From Arthrobacter sp. GMC3 (GTDB taxonomy: Bacteria; Actinomycetota; Actinomycetes; Actinomycetales; Micrococcaceae): DNA of 64,000 nucleotides. Positions 26,064-37,039 of the stretch are shown piece after piece. How positions within the stretch are numbered: the first letter of the stretch is position 1; each line of letters begins with the position of its first letter. A program made the translations under genes and the position numbers. The notes beneath the pieces are model-generated. The model saw nothing but the letters and a program-made list of their open reading frames with translations, searched no databases and was not told the DNA's origin. The DNA is taken from NCBI RefSeq assembly GCF_002929305.1, contig NZ_PJIO01000016.1, forward strand, positions 1 through 64,000, read 5' to 3'.

Positions 26064-26319
26064 GCCGGCACCTTCTTTATGGAGGCTTTCAGGCACCGGT
26101 GTCCGGGCGGGTGCTCGAAGATCCTTGGTGCCGAAATTGGGCCTAATCTCGGTATATCAGCACCTTCCGATCCCAGCAATGGTTCCGGGAGTAAGAGGCC
26201 AAAAAAGTTTGCGACTCGCAACTACTATCCAGGCGCAATCCTTGCGAAGCGGGCGCTACCTACCAGGTTCACCCACGCTGGCCAGGTTGAAACACCACCC
26301 GTATGGTTGCTTCGGCAGG

Positions 26320-26547
26320 TTACACGTCGCCGGTGCGCCAAGTAACGTGCACCCACCGCTGCCCATCACTGTCCCAGGACTCGGTGTGACCCAAGAGCGC
26401 GATAGCTTCAAAGGAGACCTCAATTCCATTCGAGCCCAAAATCTCGTGGAGTTCTGTCGTGGCCTCCCGAATGGCGGCGGATACTACATCGGGGGTATCG
26501 GAGGTGACCGGCCGCGAGGCCGAATATAGTCCAGTCATGGACGCCAT
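26320..26547 (-). CDS. Small hypothetical protein
   Basis: A 75-residue frame with codon use like its neighbours: an N-terminal helix (VVSAAIREATTELHEILGSN) then VSFEAIALLGHTESW and a final WVHVTWRTGDV. Its fold looks compact and soluble. There is no clear ribosome-binding site, and I do not recognise it. Confidence 0.45.
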   Translation of the reverse strand: MASMTGLYSASRPVTSDTPDVVSAAIREATTELHEILGSNGIEVSFEAIALLGHTESWDSDGQRWVHVTWRTGDV

Positions 26548-26838
26548 TATGCACGCTCAAGTGGTTGAAGGAAACACCTCAGCGAGCTCTATCGACATCA
26601 TGGTCAAAGCGATAGTCTGAGAAGGACGACTCATTGCCCAGCATGCTGGCAAATCGAGAGTTGCCCTACGGGTTCGAGGGTCAGCCATGATCATCACCAG
26701 CACCGAATCAGACACGGTATTTGGCCACCCTACATTGTGGTTTCGGAGAAGCCCACGGCTCGAACCTGGCACGTTAGTGTCTAACGAGTTAGCGTCCTAC
26801 AGCCAAAGTTCTTTCCATTGCCTGGGCGGTGAAATCCC

Positions 26839-27507
26839 GTGAATCAATACCGGGGAGTTTGGCTTGCGTGCTGCAGATCCTTCGCGGTCATTGGGGCGTG
26901 TTTGGCCATCATCATCTATCCACTGCCGTCGATCATTGCGGTGTTGTGCCTCGGCACTGCCCTGGGGGCGGTGGTTTCGTACGGGACCTTCTCTGCCGGT
27001 CTCGAATCGAACAAGCAGGGTCGTCACCATCGGGCCGGTGTGGTTGCAGTGTCGGTCGGCGTTGCGTGCTTGGCGGTCGAGGGATACGGACCTGTACTCG
27101 GCGTCTGGCTGTGGCCGCTAATCGTGACCGCTGTTGTTTTGTCCCCCAAGGTTTTGGTGTTTTTCCTCGGGCACGTGTCGCGCCACCTTCCACCTGCGCC
27201 CTTCAGCTCCGGAATGGCAGCCCCTCCCGATGTCCCTGTGGAGGCGGCCGTTTTCGCCCCGTCAATCCGAGTCCTTGACAACCACGACCTCTGTCAGGCG
27301 TGGGGCCGCAGCTACACCTGGTTGGAGGGCGCTGACTCATTGGCGCTGCAGGCCTATATTGTCACCCTCCGCCAGGCATATCTAGATGAACTGGAGCGCC
27401 GCGATCCTGCGGGTCTAGGGGCCTGGCTCAATTCCGGCCCACGACCTCGCGGTGGCCCACAAAAGTTTCTGCACCACGGCACCGACGAACACCATTTACC
27501 TGCCTGA
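26839..27507 (+). CDS. Membrane protein with conserved actinobacterial tail
   Basis: The 222-residue product starts at GTG. Four hydrophobic segments fill the first 110 residues. The C-terminal part, LCQAWGRSYTWLEG and YLDELERRDPAGLGAWLNSG, is a module that recurs at the ends of hypothetical proteins in Arthrobacter and related genera. The function is unknown. It converges with the lipid kinase gene. Confidence 0.7.
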   Translation: MNQYRGVWLACCRSFAVIGACLAIIIYPLPSIIAVLCLGTALGAVVSYGTFSAGLESNKQGRHHRAGVVAVSVGVACLAVEGYGPVLGVWLWPLIVTAVVLSPKVLVFFLGHVSRHLPPAPFSSGMAAPPDVPVEAAVFAPSIRVLDNHDLCQAWGRSYTWLEGADSLALQAYIVTLRQAYLDELERRDPAGLGAWLNSGPRPRGGPQKFLHHGTDEHHLPA

Positions 27508-27541
27508 AATCAGCGCTGCTGGTGGTGTCTGCACACTGACG

Positions 27542-28468
27542 TCATGACCAGAATTTTTGTACCAGGAGTGCCCCAGCGTCAACCGTCAAGATCACGTGCG
27601 AAACCTCGCCGATTGCGTCACCGTCTAGCTGGAGGGCTTGGGGACCGGCAAGGGAGATTTCTGCTCGCTTACCACGAAAATACTGAATCGACGGGTCCTT
27701 AGTTTTTCCGCGATTCAGCAGTCCGGCAAGCACCGCCAGCCAGCCGAACGTGCCATTTGGAGCGACGGTCATCAGTTCGAGGATGCCGTCGTCGAACCGT
27801 GCTCCGGGGAAGATTTCAACCCCTCCTTGGAGTTTTCCGCAGTTGCCGATCATAACGCCACGCAACCGGTGGGCGGTGGGGGTTCCGCCGTCGATGGCAA
27901 TGGTTGCCTTGACTGGCCGCCCGGGTAGCTTTCGGATGCCAGCTTCGATGTACGCCAGCCACCCCACAACATCCTTGAGGCCTTCTTTCATGTCCGCCAT
28001 GACGGACGCGTCGAATCCCATACCTGCCATCACCACAAACGTCTGTTTCGTCGTGGCATGATCCACGATCATCTCGATGACGTCGATGGCCGCCTTGGTG
28101 CCTCTGAGTGCTTCCCTAGTAGCGACCACCGGGTCATTGATATCAAGGCCCAGGTTTCTTGCTAATAGGTTGCCCGTTCCCAGGGGAAGAAGCCCCAACG
28201 CAATACCCGTATTCTTCAGGCATTGTGCCACGCAACGAACCGTCCCGTCGCCGCCGGCAGCTATCACCAGATCCACGCCGTCGGCGAGGGCATGTTGTAC
28301 TTGGCCCGTTCCAGGGTCCTCGGCTGTGGTTTCCAGGAGCAGAGGCTTCCCCCAGCCCTCCTGGGCGCACGCCGTTCCCACAATCTGGGGCACATCGATA
28401 GTTTTGCACTTCAGCGGATTGACGATGACGGCAACACGTCTGGAAAGGGCGGAACTGGATTGTGGCAT
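27542..28468 (-). CDS. Diacylglycerol-kinase-family lipid kinase
   Basis: A 308-residue soluble protein with the catalytic-domain pattern RRVAVIVNPLK near the start, AAGGDGTVRCV (GGDGT at 72-76) for nucleotide binding, then LGLLPLGTGNLLARNL, all typical of the DagK/YegS/LCB5 family. It phosphorylates a lipid such as diacylglycerol with ATP at the membrane surface. The exact lipid cannot be told. It lies 44 bases downstream of the sugar porter gene and may be co-transcribed. Confidence 0.9.
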   Translation of the reverse strand: MPQSSSALSRRVAVIVNPLKCKTIDVPQIVGTACAQEGWGKPLLLETTAEDPGTGQVQHALADGVDLVIAAGGDGTVRCVAQCLKNTGIALGLLPLGTGNLLARNLGLDINDPVVATREALRGTKAAIDVIEMIVDHATTKQTFVVMAGMGFDASVMADMKEGLKDVVGWLAYIEAGIRKLPGRPVKATIAIDGGTPTAHRLRGVMIGNCGKLQGGVEIFPGARFDDGILELMTVAPNGTFGWLAVLAGLLNRGKTKDPSIQYFRGKRAEISLAGPQALQLDGDAIGEVSHVILTVDAGALLVQKFWS

Positions 28469-28512
28469 CAGTGATTCTCCTGCAGGTCAGGGGTCAACGT
28501 GGCGACGGTCTC

Positions 28513-29952
28513 TTAACGATTGGGCCGGAGCAGCTTGTTTTTGTCCTCAAGCTCCAAACCCTTGATCTCAGGCAGCAAAGCCTTCACGAACCAGAAGGAT
28601 AGGGCGGCAAACAGTGCGAATCCTGCGTAGACAAGGCCTAGCCCTACTGCCTGACTCAGAATCGGGAAGAGAAGGGTGACAAGGAAGTTGAAAATCCAAT
28701 TGAAGGCGGTAGCAATCCCCAAAGCCAGCCCACGCATCTTGTTCGGAAAGATCTCCCCAAGGACAACCCACATCACCGGGCCCCATGTGGCGGCGAAGAA
28801 GATAACAAAGAGGTTCGCTCCAATCAGGGCCACCGCGCCCCAGGGCGTTGGCAGCGTGATGTTCGTCCCGGAACCGGTGGCTTGTGCGAATGAAACAGCC
28901 GCCGCAACGAGTCCAACAAACATTCCGATGGAACCGGCCAGCAGCAATTTCTTGCGTCCCACCCTGTCGACAAACAAGATGGCCACGAAAGTCAGCACCA
29001 CGTTGATGGTGGCCGTGATGACGGAGGTCGTGAAAGAGTCCTGTTGACTGAAGCCAACAGACTGCCAAAGCGTGGTTGAGTAGTAGAAAATCGCGTTGAT
29101 TCCAACGAGTTGTTGAAAGGCAGCCATGCCGATTGCTATCCACAAGATGGGTTGGAGCCCCAGAGCGTTGCCGCGCAAGTCTCGGTAGCTGGAGTGACGC
29201 TGGTTTTCCAGGGTTTCCTTGATTTCTTTCACGCGTTGGGCAGGATCGGGTGAACCGGTGGTGTTTCGGATGACGCCTAGTGCGTCCTCGTCCCGGCCCT
29301 TGCGGATGAGGAATTGCGGGGATTCGGGAATTGAAAGCGAAAGCGCCCCGTACACGAGTGCCGGGATGACCCCGACCAAGAGCATCCACCGCCAGGCTGG
29401 CAATCCCCACCACAAAACTTCGGAGGCCCCACCTGCGGTTCGTTCGAATGCGGCGTCGGAGAGCAGCGCCACGAAAATACCAAGGGTGATGGCCAGTTGT
29501 TGTAGCGAGCTTAGTGCGCCACGTCGGTTGGCAGGTGCGATTTCACCGATGTACGCCGGCGCGATAACGGAGGCGATCCCGATGGCCAGTCCTCCGACTG
29601 TTCGCCACAGCATGAGATCCCACACCGCGAACGCATATCCGGACCCAATTGAGCTGATCACGAACAAGGAGGCGCTGAGAACCATGACTGGTTTCCGGCC
29701 CCAAACATCGGCTAACTGGCCCGCAAACCAGGCCCCGATGGCGCAGCCAATCAGGGTGATGGCGACCGCGAAGCCCAGAACTGCCGCGCTAAGCCCGAAG
29801 GTGGCTTGGATGGAGTTCACTGCTCCGTTGATGACAGATGTGTCGAACCCAAAGAGCAACCCGCCAAGGGCCGCGGCAATCGTGACCCCCACAACTTTTC
29901 CCCGTTTTGAGGACGAACCCGAGCTGGGGCCCTCAGATGCAGACGTAGCCAT
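28513..29952 (-). CDS. Sugar porter family MFS transporter
   Basis: From the ATG at 29952 the protein has 479 residues and twelve helices. Signatures are GGLLFGFDTSVINGAV in helix 1, ADVWGRKPVM, PESPQFLIRKGR after helix 6, QQLVGINAIFYYSTTLW in helix 7 and FVDRVGRKKLLL: a classic sugar:proton symporter. Arabinose, xylose or galactose are possible substrates. A longer frame to 30210 has no support. Confidence 0.9.
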   Translation of the reverse strand: MATSASEGPSSGSSSKRGKVVGVTIAAALGGLLFGFDTSVINGAVNSIQATFGLSAAVLGFAVAITLIGCAIGAWFAGQLADVWGRKPVMVLSASLFVISSIGSGYAFAVWDLMLWRTVGGLAIGIASVIAPAYIGEIAPANRRGALSSLQQLAITLGIFVALLSDAAFERTAGGASEVLWWGLPAWRWMLLVGVIPALVYGALSLSIPESPQFLIRKGRDEDALGVIRNTTGSPDPAQRVKEIKETLENQRHSSYRDLRGNALGLQPILWIAIGMAAFQQLVGINAIFYYSTTLWQSVGFSQQDSFTTSVITATINVVLTFVAILFVDRVGRKKLLLAGSIGMFVGLVAAAVSFAQATGSGTNITLPTPWGAVALIGANLFVIFFAATWGPVMWVVLGEIFPNKMRGLALGIATAFNWIFNFLVTLLFPILSQAVGLGLVYAGFALFAALSFWFVKALLPEIKGLELEDKNKLLRPNR

Positions 29953-30379
29953 TTCGATACCGGCTTTCCAACCCATTCGTTGAGACTTCAGCAAGGATGG
30001 GCCGCCGCGCCCCTCCATCCTTCGACGCCGCCGTTCAGCGCTAATCATCGAACAACTTCGTGGGCGGGGTGGCTTCCGGAACCGGCTATCGTGCCGTCTG
30101 ACGGACACACCTTTGCCAAGGTGAACATCACCAAGCATCTGCTCAACTGGCGTGAACACCACCAAACATACTCCGGTACAAAGAAGCCCGCAATGGTCCA
30201 CGTCCGGCACAAAGGCCGTTGACGATGATCGGGAAATCTTGTGACAATCTCAGCGGATCGGCTGCGCCTGACCGAACAGAAAAGTTTCCAAATCTCGGAG
30301 AAGTCCTCCTCGGCTGGTGTTGCGGTGAGCGCCTCACAAGCCCTTGCGCTATCGCAATCGTTGCGCTTACTGTGGAATT
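29953..30379. other. Divergent promoter region
   Basis: No gene. It separates the sugar porter from the plus-strand GH15 gene and should hold both promoters. No clear operator was found. Confidence 0.35.
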
Positions 30380-32143
30380 ATGTTGGTTGCATCACAAACA
30401 CCGCAATCCCCCCACGTACTGCGTGAGTACGCCATGATTTCCGACGGTGAACGCGCGGCCTTGATCGGCCCTCACGGGGATGTCGCGTGGATGTGTGCGC
30501 CACGGTGGGACAGTGCGGCGGCTTTTTCCTCGCTCATTGGCGGTGGCGGCAGTTTCGCGGTGACCCCCGCCAGTGGCCGCTATGTGTGGGGCGGCAGCTA
30601 CCAGGACGGGACGCTGATCTGGACGAGCCGCTGGGTTACCACCAACGCGATCATAGAATGCCAGGAAGCGCTGGCACAACCGGCCGACCCGCATAGGGCA
30701 GTCCTGTTGCGCCGCGTGCGCGCCGTCTCCGGTCCGGCGTTGATGACGGTGGTCTTTGAGGTTGCCGCGGAGTTTGGCCAGCACAACATGACACGGCTCA
30801 AGTGTGCGGACAACGTCTGGACGGGCCGCAGCGGCCCCTTGTACGTCCGCCTGAGCGGGGCCGGCGACGCCTCAGTGCAAGACGGCGTTCTGCATCTTGG
30901 CTTCGAAGTGGCCGCCGGTGGAGTTCATGATCTTGTGCTGGAACTGGCCGACCAACCCTTTCACGTGGCACCGGTGGATGCGGACGCGGCTTGGGCCGAA
31001 ACGGAGTCCAGCTGGCACGATGCCGTCCCTTCACTGCTGACAACCATAGCGCCCGACGACGCCCGCCAGTCCTACGCCGTCTTGCGTGGCATGACTGGCA
31101 CCAGTGGCGCCATGGTAGCTGCAGCCACACTGGGGCTGCCCGAGCGCGCCCAGGAGAAACGTAATTACGACTACCGCTACGCTTGGATCCGCGACCAGTG
31201 CTACGCCGGACAAGCGATCGCCGCGTGCGGAGACTATTCCCTGCTCGATGACTCCGTCCGGTTCATCACCGGTCGGCTCCTGGAGGACGGGCCCGGGCTG
31301 AAGCCGGCGTACACCGTCAGCGGTGGGCGTGTTCCGGACGAAACTGATCTCAAGCTGCCCGGCTACCCGGGCGGTTCCGCGAAGGTCGGCAACTGGGTCA
31401 ATGAACAATTCCAGTTGGACGCATTTGGTGAAACTTTACTGCTCTTCGCGGCCGCCGCCACCCACGACCACCTAGATCTTGAGAACTGGCGGGCTGCCGA
31501 GGTAGCCGTGCAGTCCGTCACGGACCGGTGGCAGGAGCCGGATGCCGGAATCTGGGAACTGAACAATGACAGCTGGGCCCATTCGCGGCTGACGTGTGCC
31601 GCGGGACTGCGCGCCATGGCCGTCCACGCCCCGCCGGCGCAGGGTGGGTCATGGACGTCACTGGCAGACACGATCGTTGCCTCCACCGCCGCCGATTGCC
31701 TGCACCCCAGCGGCCGGTGGCAGCGCAGCCCAAGCGACGCTCGGGTGGATGCGGCTTTGCTCCTGCCCACGTTGCGGGGCGCGGTGCCGGCCGCTGACCC
31801 GCGCAGCCTGGCCACAGTGGATGCTGTCCGGTCCGAGCTAAGCCGCGACGGGTATGTTTACCGGTTCAGCCAAGACGCCCGCTCCCTTAATCAGGCGGAG
31901 GGCGCGTTCCTCCTGTGCGGCTTTGACATGGCCATGGCCGTCCACCAGCAAGGCCACGAAGTAGAGGCAATGCGGTGGTTCGAACGCAACCGTGCCGCCT
32001 GCGCGACCACCGGGCTGTTCACCGAGGAATACGACGTGGAACAGCGTCAGCTTCGGGGCAATTTCCCGCAGGCCTTCGTTCATGCCGCCATGCTTGAATC
32101 CGCAAGCCGGCTCGCCACGCCACCGAACCGGATCCAATCCTAG
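30380..32143 (+). CDS. Glycoside hydrolase family 15 protein (glucoamylase/trehalase type)
   Basis: From ATG 30380 the protein has 587 residues. It starts with the GH15 N-terminal beta-sandwich (ISDGERAALIGPHGDVAWM, APRWDS), has YDYRYAWIRDQCYAGQAIAA at the start of the alpha/alpha barrel, GNWVNEQFQLDAFGE, and a late LFTEEYDVEQRQLRGNFPQA segment, where the acid pair should include a catalytic residue. There is no signal peptide, so it acts inside the cell, on trehalose, maltose or a short glucan. It ends 9 bases before the SDR gene and opens the cluster. Confidence 0.88.
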   Translation: MLVASQTPQSPHVLREYAMISDGERAALIGPHGDVAWMCAPRWDSAAAFSSLIGGGGSFAVTPASGRYVWGGSYQDGTLIWTSRWVTTNAIIECQEALAQPADPHRAVLLRRVRAVSGPALMTVVFEVAAEFGQHNMTRLKCADNVWTGRSGPLYVRLSGAGDASVQDGVLHLGFEVAAGGVHDLVLELADQPFHVAPVDADAAWAETESSWHDAVPSLLTTIAPDDARQSYAVLRGMTGTSGAMVAAATLGLPERAQEKRNYDYRYAWIRDQCYAGQAIAACGDYSLLDDSVRFITGRLLEDGPGLKPAYTVSGGRVPDETDLKLPGYPGGSAKVGNWVNEQFQLDAFGETLLLFAAAATHDHLDLENWRAAEVAVQSVTDRWQEPDAGIWELNNDSWAHSRLTCAAGLRAMAVHAPPAQGGSWTSLADTIVASTAADCLHPSGRWQRSPSDARVDAALLLPTLRGAVPAADPRSLATVDAVRSELSRDGYVYRFSQDARSLNQAEGAFLLCGFDMAMAVHQQGHEVEAMRWFERNRAACATTGLFTEEYDVEQRQLRGNFPQAFVHAAMLESASRLATPPNRIQS

Positions 32144-32152
32144 GGAGTAATC

Positions 32153-33175
32153 ATGGGAACTGTTCACCAGGTAGTTGTTGTCACAGGAGCAAGCGGAGGC
32201 ATCGGGCGGGCCACCGCAATCGCCTTTGGGCGCCGGGGCGACACGGTTGCCCTGCTCGCCCGGGGTAAGGCAGGGCTCGACGGCGCCGCCGCGGAAGTGG
32301 AGGCGGCCGGAGGCACGGCGATGACGGTTGCCGTGGACATGTCGGATTTCGCCGCCGTCGATGCCGCAGCTGATCGGGTGGAAGGCGAACTAGGCCCCAT
32401 CGACGTGTGGGTCAACGTGGCCTTCACGTCCGTTTTTGCCCCCTTCACCCAGATCAAACCCGAAGAATTCGCCCGGGTTACCACCGTCTCCTACCTCGGC
32501 TACGTCTACGGCACCATGGCCGCACTGCACCGCATGAGCACCCGCAATCAGGGCACGATTGTTCAGGTCGGATCCGCTTTGGCCTACCGCGGCATACCTC
32601 TGCAGAGCGCCTACTGCGGTGCCAAACATGCAATCCAAGGCTTCAATGAGTCCTTGCGCTGTGAATTACTCCACGACCACAGCGGCATCCACACCACCAT
32701 GGTTCAAATGCCCGCCGTGAACACCCCACAGTTCTCCTGGGTCCTATCCCGGCTACCCAAGAAGGCGCAACCGGTACCCCCTATTTATCAGCCCGAGGTG
32801 GCAGCCCGGGCCGTCGTCTATGCCGCAGACCACCCGCAGCGGCGTGAATATTGGGTCGGGGCCAGCACCGCGGGCACGTTGTTAGCGAACGCGGTAGCGC
32901 CCGGGCTCCTGGATGCATACCTAGGCCGCACCGGGTATGCCTCGCAACAAACCAGCGAACCGCGACCGGCGGACCAGCCAGAAAATCTTTGGGAGCCGGC
33001 GGATACGGTGACCGACTTTGGCACGCACGGCGCGTTCGATGACCGTTCCACATCCCGGAGCTCCCAACTGTGGGCATCCCACCACCATTGGCTTCTTGCG
33101 GCGGGCGTCGGCGCAGCTGTGCTGGGGGCGGCCGCCGCGACGGGGACACTTCTGGGACGTTGGGTGCGTCGATGA
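32153..33175 (+). CDS. Short-chain dehydrogenase/reductase with membrane tail
   Basis: The 340-residue protein has the SDR nucleotide-binding motif TGASGGIGRATAIAFG (11-26) and active site SALAYRGIPLQSAYCGAKHA with Ser, Tyr and Lys in place. The usual NNA motif reads NVAF. Beyond the SDR core, the C-terminal 80 residues end in a hydrophobic segment and basic tail (VGAAVLGAAAATGTLLGRWV), so it may be membrane-anchored. Such long SDRs often lie beside GMC oxidoreductases. It overlaps the next gene by 4 bases. Confidence 0.87.
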   Translation: MGTVHQVVVVTGASGGIGRATAIAFGRRGDTVALLARGKAGLDGAAAEVEAAGGTAMTVAVDMSDFAAVDAAADRVEGELGPIDVWVNVAFTSVFAPFTQIKPEEFARVTTVSYLGYVYGTMAALHRMSTRNQGTIVQVGSALAYRGIPLQSAYCGAKHAIQGFNESLRCELLHDHSGIHTTMVQMPAVNTPQFSWVLSRLPKKAQPVPPIYQPEVAARAVVYAADHPQRREYWVGASTAGTLLANAVAPGLLDAYLGRTGYASQQTSEPRPADQPENLWEPADTVTDFGTHGAFDDRSTSRSSQLWASHHHWLLAAGVGAAVLGAAAATGTLLGRWVRR

Positions 33176-33507
33176 AAACGCTCGAGACCCTCCGAGGCAT
33201 TTACGGATTGTGCCAGCTGATCCGGCCCCAGCTGCTCTACCGGGCGGTCACCGGAACCATGCCGACTCCAGGAGCAGCCCTGATCATAAGGGTTCTCGGT
33301 ACCCGGCATGTGCTCCAAGCGTTGGTGTTGGCACGGTTCGGGCCGACAGTGCCCGGCGGGAAGACGTTGCATCGGTGCGGGGCTCTGGTCGACCTGGTCC
33401 ACGCCGGAACCATGGTGGCCATGGCCTGCGCCGAACGGCGTTGGCGCAAGCCGGCTGGGCTCGATGCTTTTCTCGCCTCAACATTCGCGGCATTGGAGGC
33501 CCGATGA
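33172..33507 (+). CDS. Small hypothetical protein coupled to the SDR
   Basis: The ATG overlaps the SDR stop (ATGA), giving 111 residues. It has weakly hydrophobic helices (PGAALIIRVLGTRHVLQALV and VDLVHAGTMVAMACAE) and a basic tail. Function unknown; coupling suggests it works with the SDR. It ends 1 base short of the convergent marR-type gene. Confidence 0.7.
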   Translation: MKTLETLRGIYGLCQLIRPQLLYRAVTGTMPTPGAALIIRVLGTRHVLQALVLARFGPTVPGGKTLHRCGALVDLVHAGTMVAMACAERRWRKPAGLDAFLASTFAALEAR

Positions 33508-33508
33508 C

Positions 33509-34066
33509 TCAGATGCCAGGCCGGGACTGTTCCCGAAGCGTGTCTTCCTTCAATGCTAGGGCGAATCGGTCATCGTTGGCGACGTCCCCGGCCGCCTCGG
33601 CAAAAGCGTCCAGCACCGGTCCCATGGAGTGGCGCAGAGCGGTGGGCATCCGGTTCATCACGGCGGCGATGGCCCCGCGGCGATGTTCCATCACTCTATC
33701 CACCAGCGCCTTGCCTTGTGTACTGAGGGCCAGTAGCAGATATCGGCGGTCAGCAGGGTTGTCTCGGCGATCCAGAAGGCCCGCAGCGACCAGCCGGTCA
33801 CAGGTCCGGGTGGCGTTGGAGGGGTGTACACCCAGATCAGCGGCAACGGCACCGAGGTTTTGTGGCCCCCTCGTGGCGATGAGGACCAGTACCCGCAACT
33901 GCGGTGAGGTGACTTGGTGTTCGACTTCTGCCACCGATTGGGCGATGACTGCCAAAAATACCCGAGCAGCACGCATCGCGGCATCAATATCGCTGGCAGA
34001 TTCAGCTGCGTCGTCTACAGTCGCCGGGGTTTTATCGGCAGGGCCGGGGGAATTCAAGGGCTTCAC
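33509..34066 (-). CDS. MarR-family transcriptional regulator
   Basis: The 185-residue protein has the winged-helix core TSPQLRVLVLIATRGPQNLG, LGVHPSNATRTCDRLVAAGL (recognition helix) and DRRDNPADRRYLLLALSTQG (wing), as in MarR. An N-terminal extension of about 30 residues precedes it. It is divergent from 34211 and convergent with 33507, so it probably controls the surrounding cluster, with its operator in 34067-34210. The ligand is unknown. Confidence 0.9.
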   Translation of the reverse strand: MKPLNSPGPADKTPATVDDAAESASDIDAAMRAARVFLAVIAQSVAEVEHQVTSPQLRVLVLIATRGPQNLGAVAADLGVHPSNATRTCDRLVAAGLLDRRDNPADRRYLLLALSTQGKALVDRVMEHRRGAIAAVMNRMPTALRHSMGPVLDAFAEAAGDVANDDRFALALKEDTLREQSRPGI

Positions 34067-34210
34067 GCTTCCGAGTATCCATCCTTTCGTTGCGTCCTTG
34101 CAATGTTTGCGTTCAATTAACTATTTGGCGGCCGCAACTCTTCCGGCTGTGGCCGACGCAGAAGCTACTGTGGCGGTCGCCGTAGCGCCACTTAAAGTGA
34201 AGGACTCTTC
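34067..34210. promoter_or_regulatory. Divergent promoter/operator between marR-type gene and GMC operon
   Basis: The 144 bases separate the regulator from the operon. They hold an imperfect AT palindrome GTTCAATTAAC (34111-34121) and an inverted repeat GTGGCG...CGCCAC (34170-34191). Either may be the MarR-type operator. This is inferred from position only. Confidence 0.4.
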
Positions 34211-34696
34211 ATGAAGAATCTAGGCAATCGTTCCGCCGGGGCCCCAGGGATTGCGCCTGCCGATGTTGTCCACGGCATCGACAAGATGGTGCGCAATATT
34301 GAGACAGGCCGCTTTGAGCGCTCCCTCGCGGCCCTCACCGCCGCCGGGGCGTTGGTCACCGCCGCTGAAATCTATTTTGAACACGACAAGGCCAGCTTTG
34401 GCAACAAATGGATGTGGGTGCCGGTGGTTCTGGGCCCCGTCGGGGCAGTGGCGGGCGTGGCAGGAGTCTGCAGCAAGCGGATGGCAAAGACCGCGTTGCC
34501 GCTGGCCTCTGCCGTCATTGTCGCCAACGGACTTCAGGGAACCTATTTTCATGCCCGCGGGATCGCCCAAAAACCTGGCGGCTTCAAAAACCTGCGCTAC
34601 AACATGGAAATGGGACCGCCCTTGCTCGCTCCCCTGCTGGTGACCCTAGTAGGCGGCATGGGGATCCTGGCTGCCGTGCTAAGGCGGGAAAAATGA
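34211..34696 (+). CDS. Membrane protein, first gene of the GMC operon
   Basis: This 161-residue protein has about four hydrophobic segments, the last being PPLLAPLLVTLVGGMGILAA. The part FHARGIAQKPGGFKNLRYNM before it is polar and looks conserved. Its family has no named function. The stop overlaps the next start (ATGA), so it is made with the small subunit-like protein and the GMC enzyme and may anchor them at the membrane. Confidence 0.75.
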   Translation: MKNLGNRSAGAPGIAPADVVHGIDKMVRNIETGRFERSLAALTAAGALVTAAEIYFEHDKASFGNKWMWVPVVLGPVGAVAGVAGVCSKRMAKTALPLASAVIVANGLQGTYFHARGIAQKPGGFKNLRYNMEMGPPLLAPLLVTLVGGMGILAAVLRREK

Positions 34697-35336
34697 GCAC
34701 ATTCCCCCTTCCCCGCAGCGACGGTGGAGCCCGGTTTCCCGGCTTTGACGCCGCCAGCCAGGTCAAGCATTGGGATACGGCGACGGCGTCCGTCGTCATG
34801 GCTCGCCTCGGCCGGCCACAGGATATTCGCTTCTTTACCCCTGCCCAGGAGGCCGCCGCGGGTGCCCTGTTCAACCAACTATTGGACCAGCATCGGGAGC
34901 CACGGGTGCCCGTGGTATCCATAGTCGATGCCCGCCTGGCCGCACAGCAGACGGATGGGTGGCACTACGAAGACATGCCCACGGATGCACAGGCGTGGGC
35001 CCGAACCTTGGCGGCCCTGGATGAGGATGCCGGGCTTCGCTGCGGTACCTTGTTCGCCACGGCGTCCTTGAACGAGCAGGCACGCCTGCTGCAGAGCATC
35101 CAAAACCTGGGAAAAGACATGTGGCATGGGATGCCCGCCCAGCAGGTGTGGAGCCTGTGGACCCGTTACGCGTGCACCGCTTTCTACTCCCACCCGTGGG
35201 CGTGGAATGAAATTGGGTTTGCGGGGCCGGCCTATCCGCGCGGTTACAAAAACATGGGCGTCGACGCCTTGGAGCCGTTCGAAGTTCCAGATGCCAACCC
35301 CGGCGATGATCCGATACGAACGAAGGCCGAACCCTC

Positions 35337-35340
<4 letters not shown>
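34693..35340 (+). CDS. Gluconate 2-dehydrogenase subunit 3-like protein
   Basis: From ATG 34693, which overlaps the upstream stop, the protein has 215 residues. It has RFFTPAQEAAAGALFNQLLD, which resembles the small subunit of FAD-dependent sugar dehydrogenases, and ends ACTAFYSHPWAWNEIGFAGP. No Tat signal is visible, unlike classical members. It probably assembles with the GMC protein encoded next, again with a 4-base overlap. Confidence 0.8.
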
Positions 35341-36977
<1,637 letters not shown>

Positions 36978-37039
36978 GACCTAGAAACGGGTCTCGCAGC
37001 CGCGACACCTGAGCATACCCATCGTTGGAGGACGGAAGC

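Noticed and set aside
26557..26772. 71-residue minus-strand frame
   Set aside because: No ribosome-binding site or domain; likely chance frame in an intergenic stretch.
33018..34214. 398-residue plus-strand frame
   Set aside because: It covers the MarR-type gene and the small SDR partner in the wrong frame; no domain is visible.
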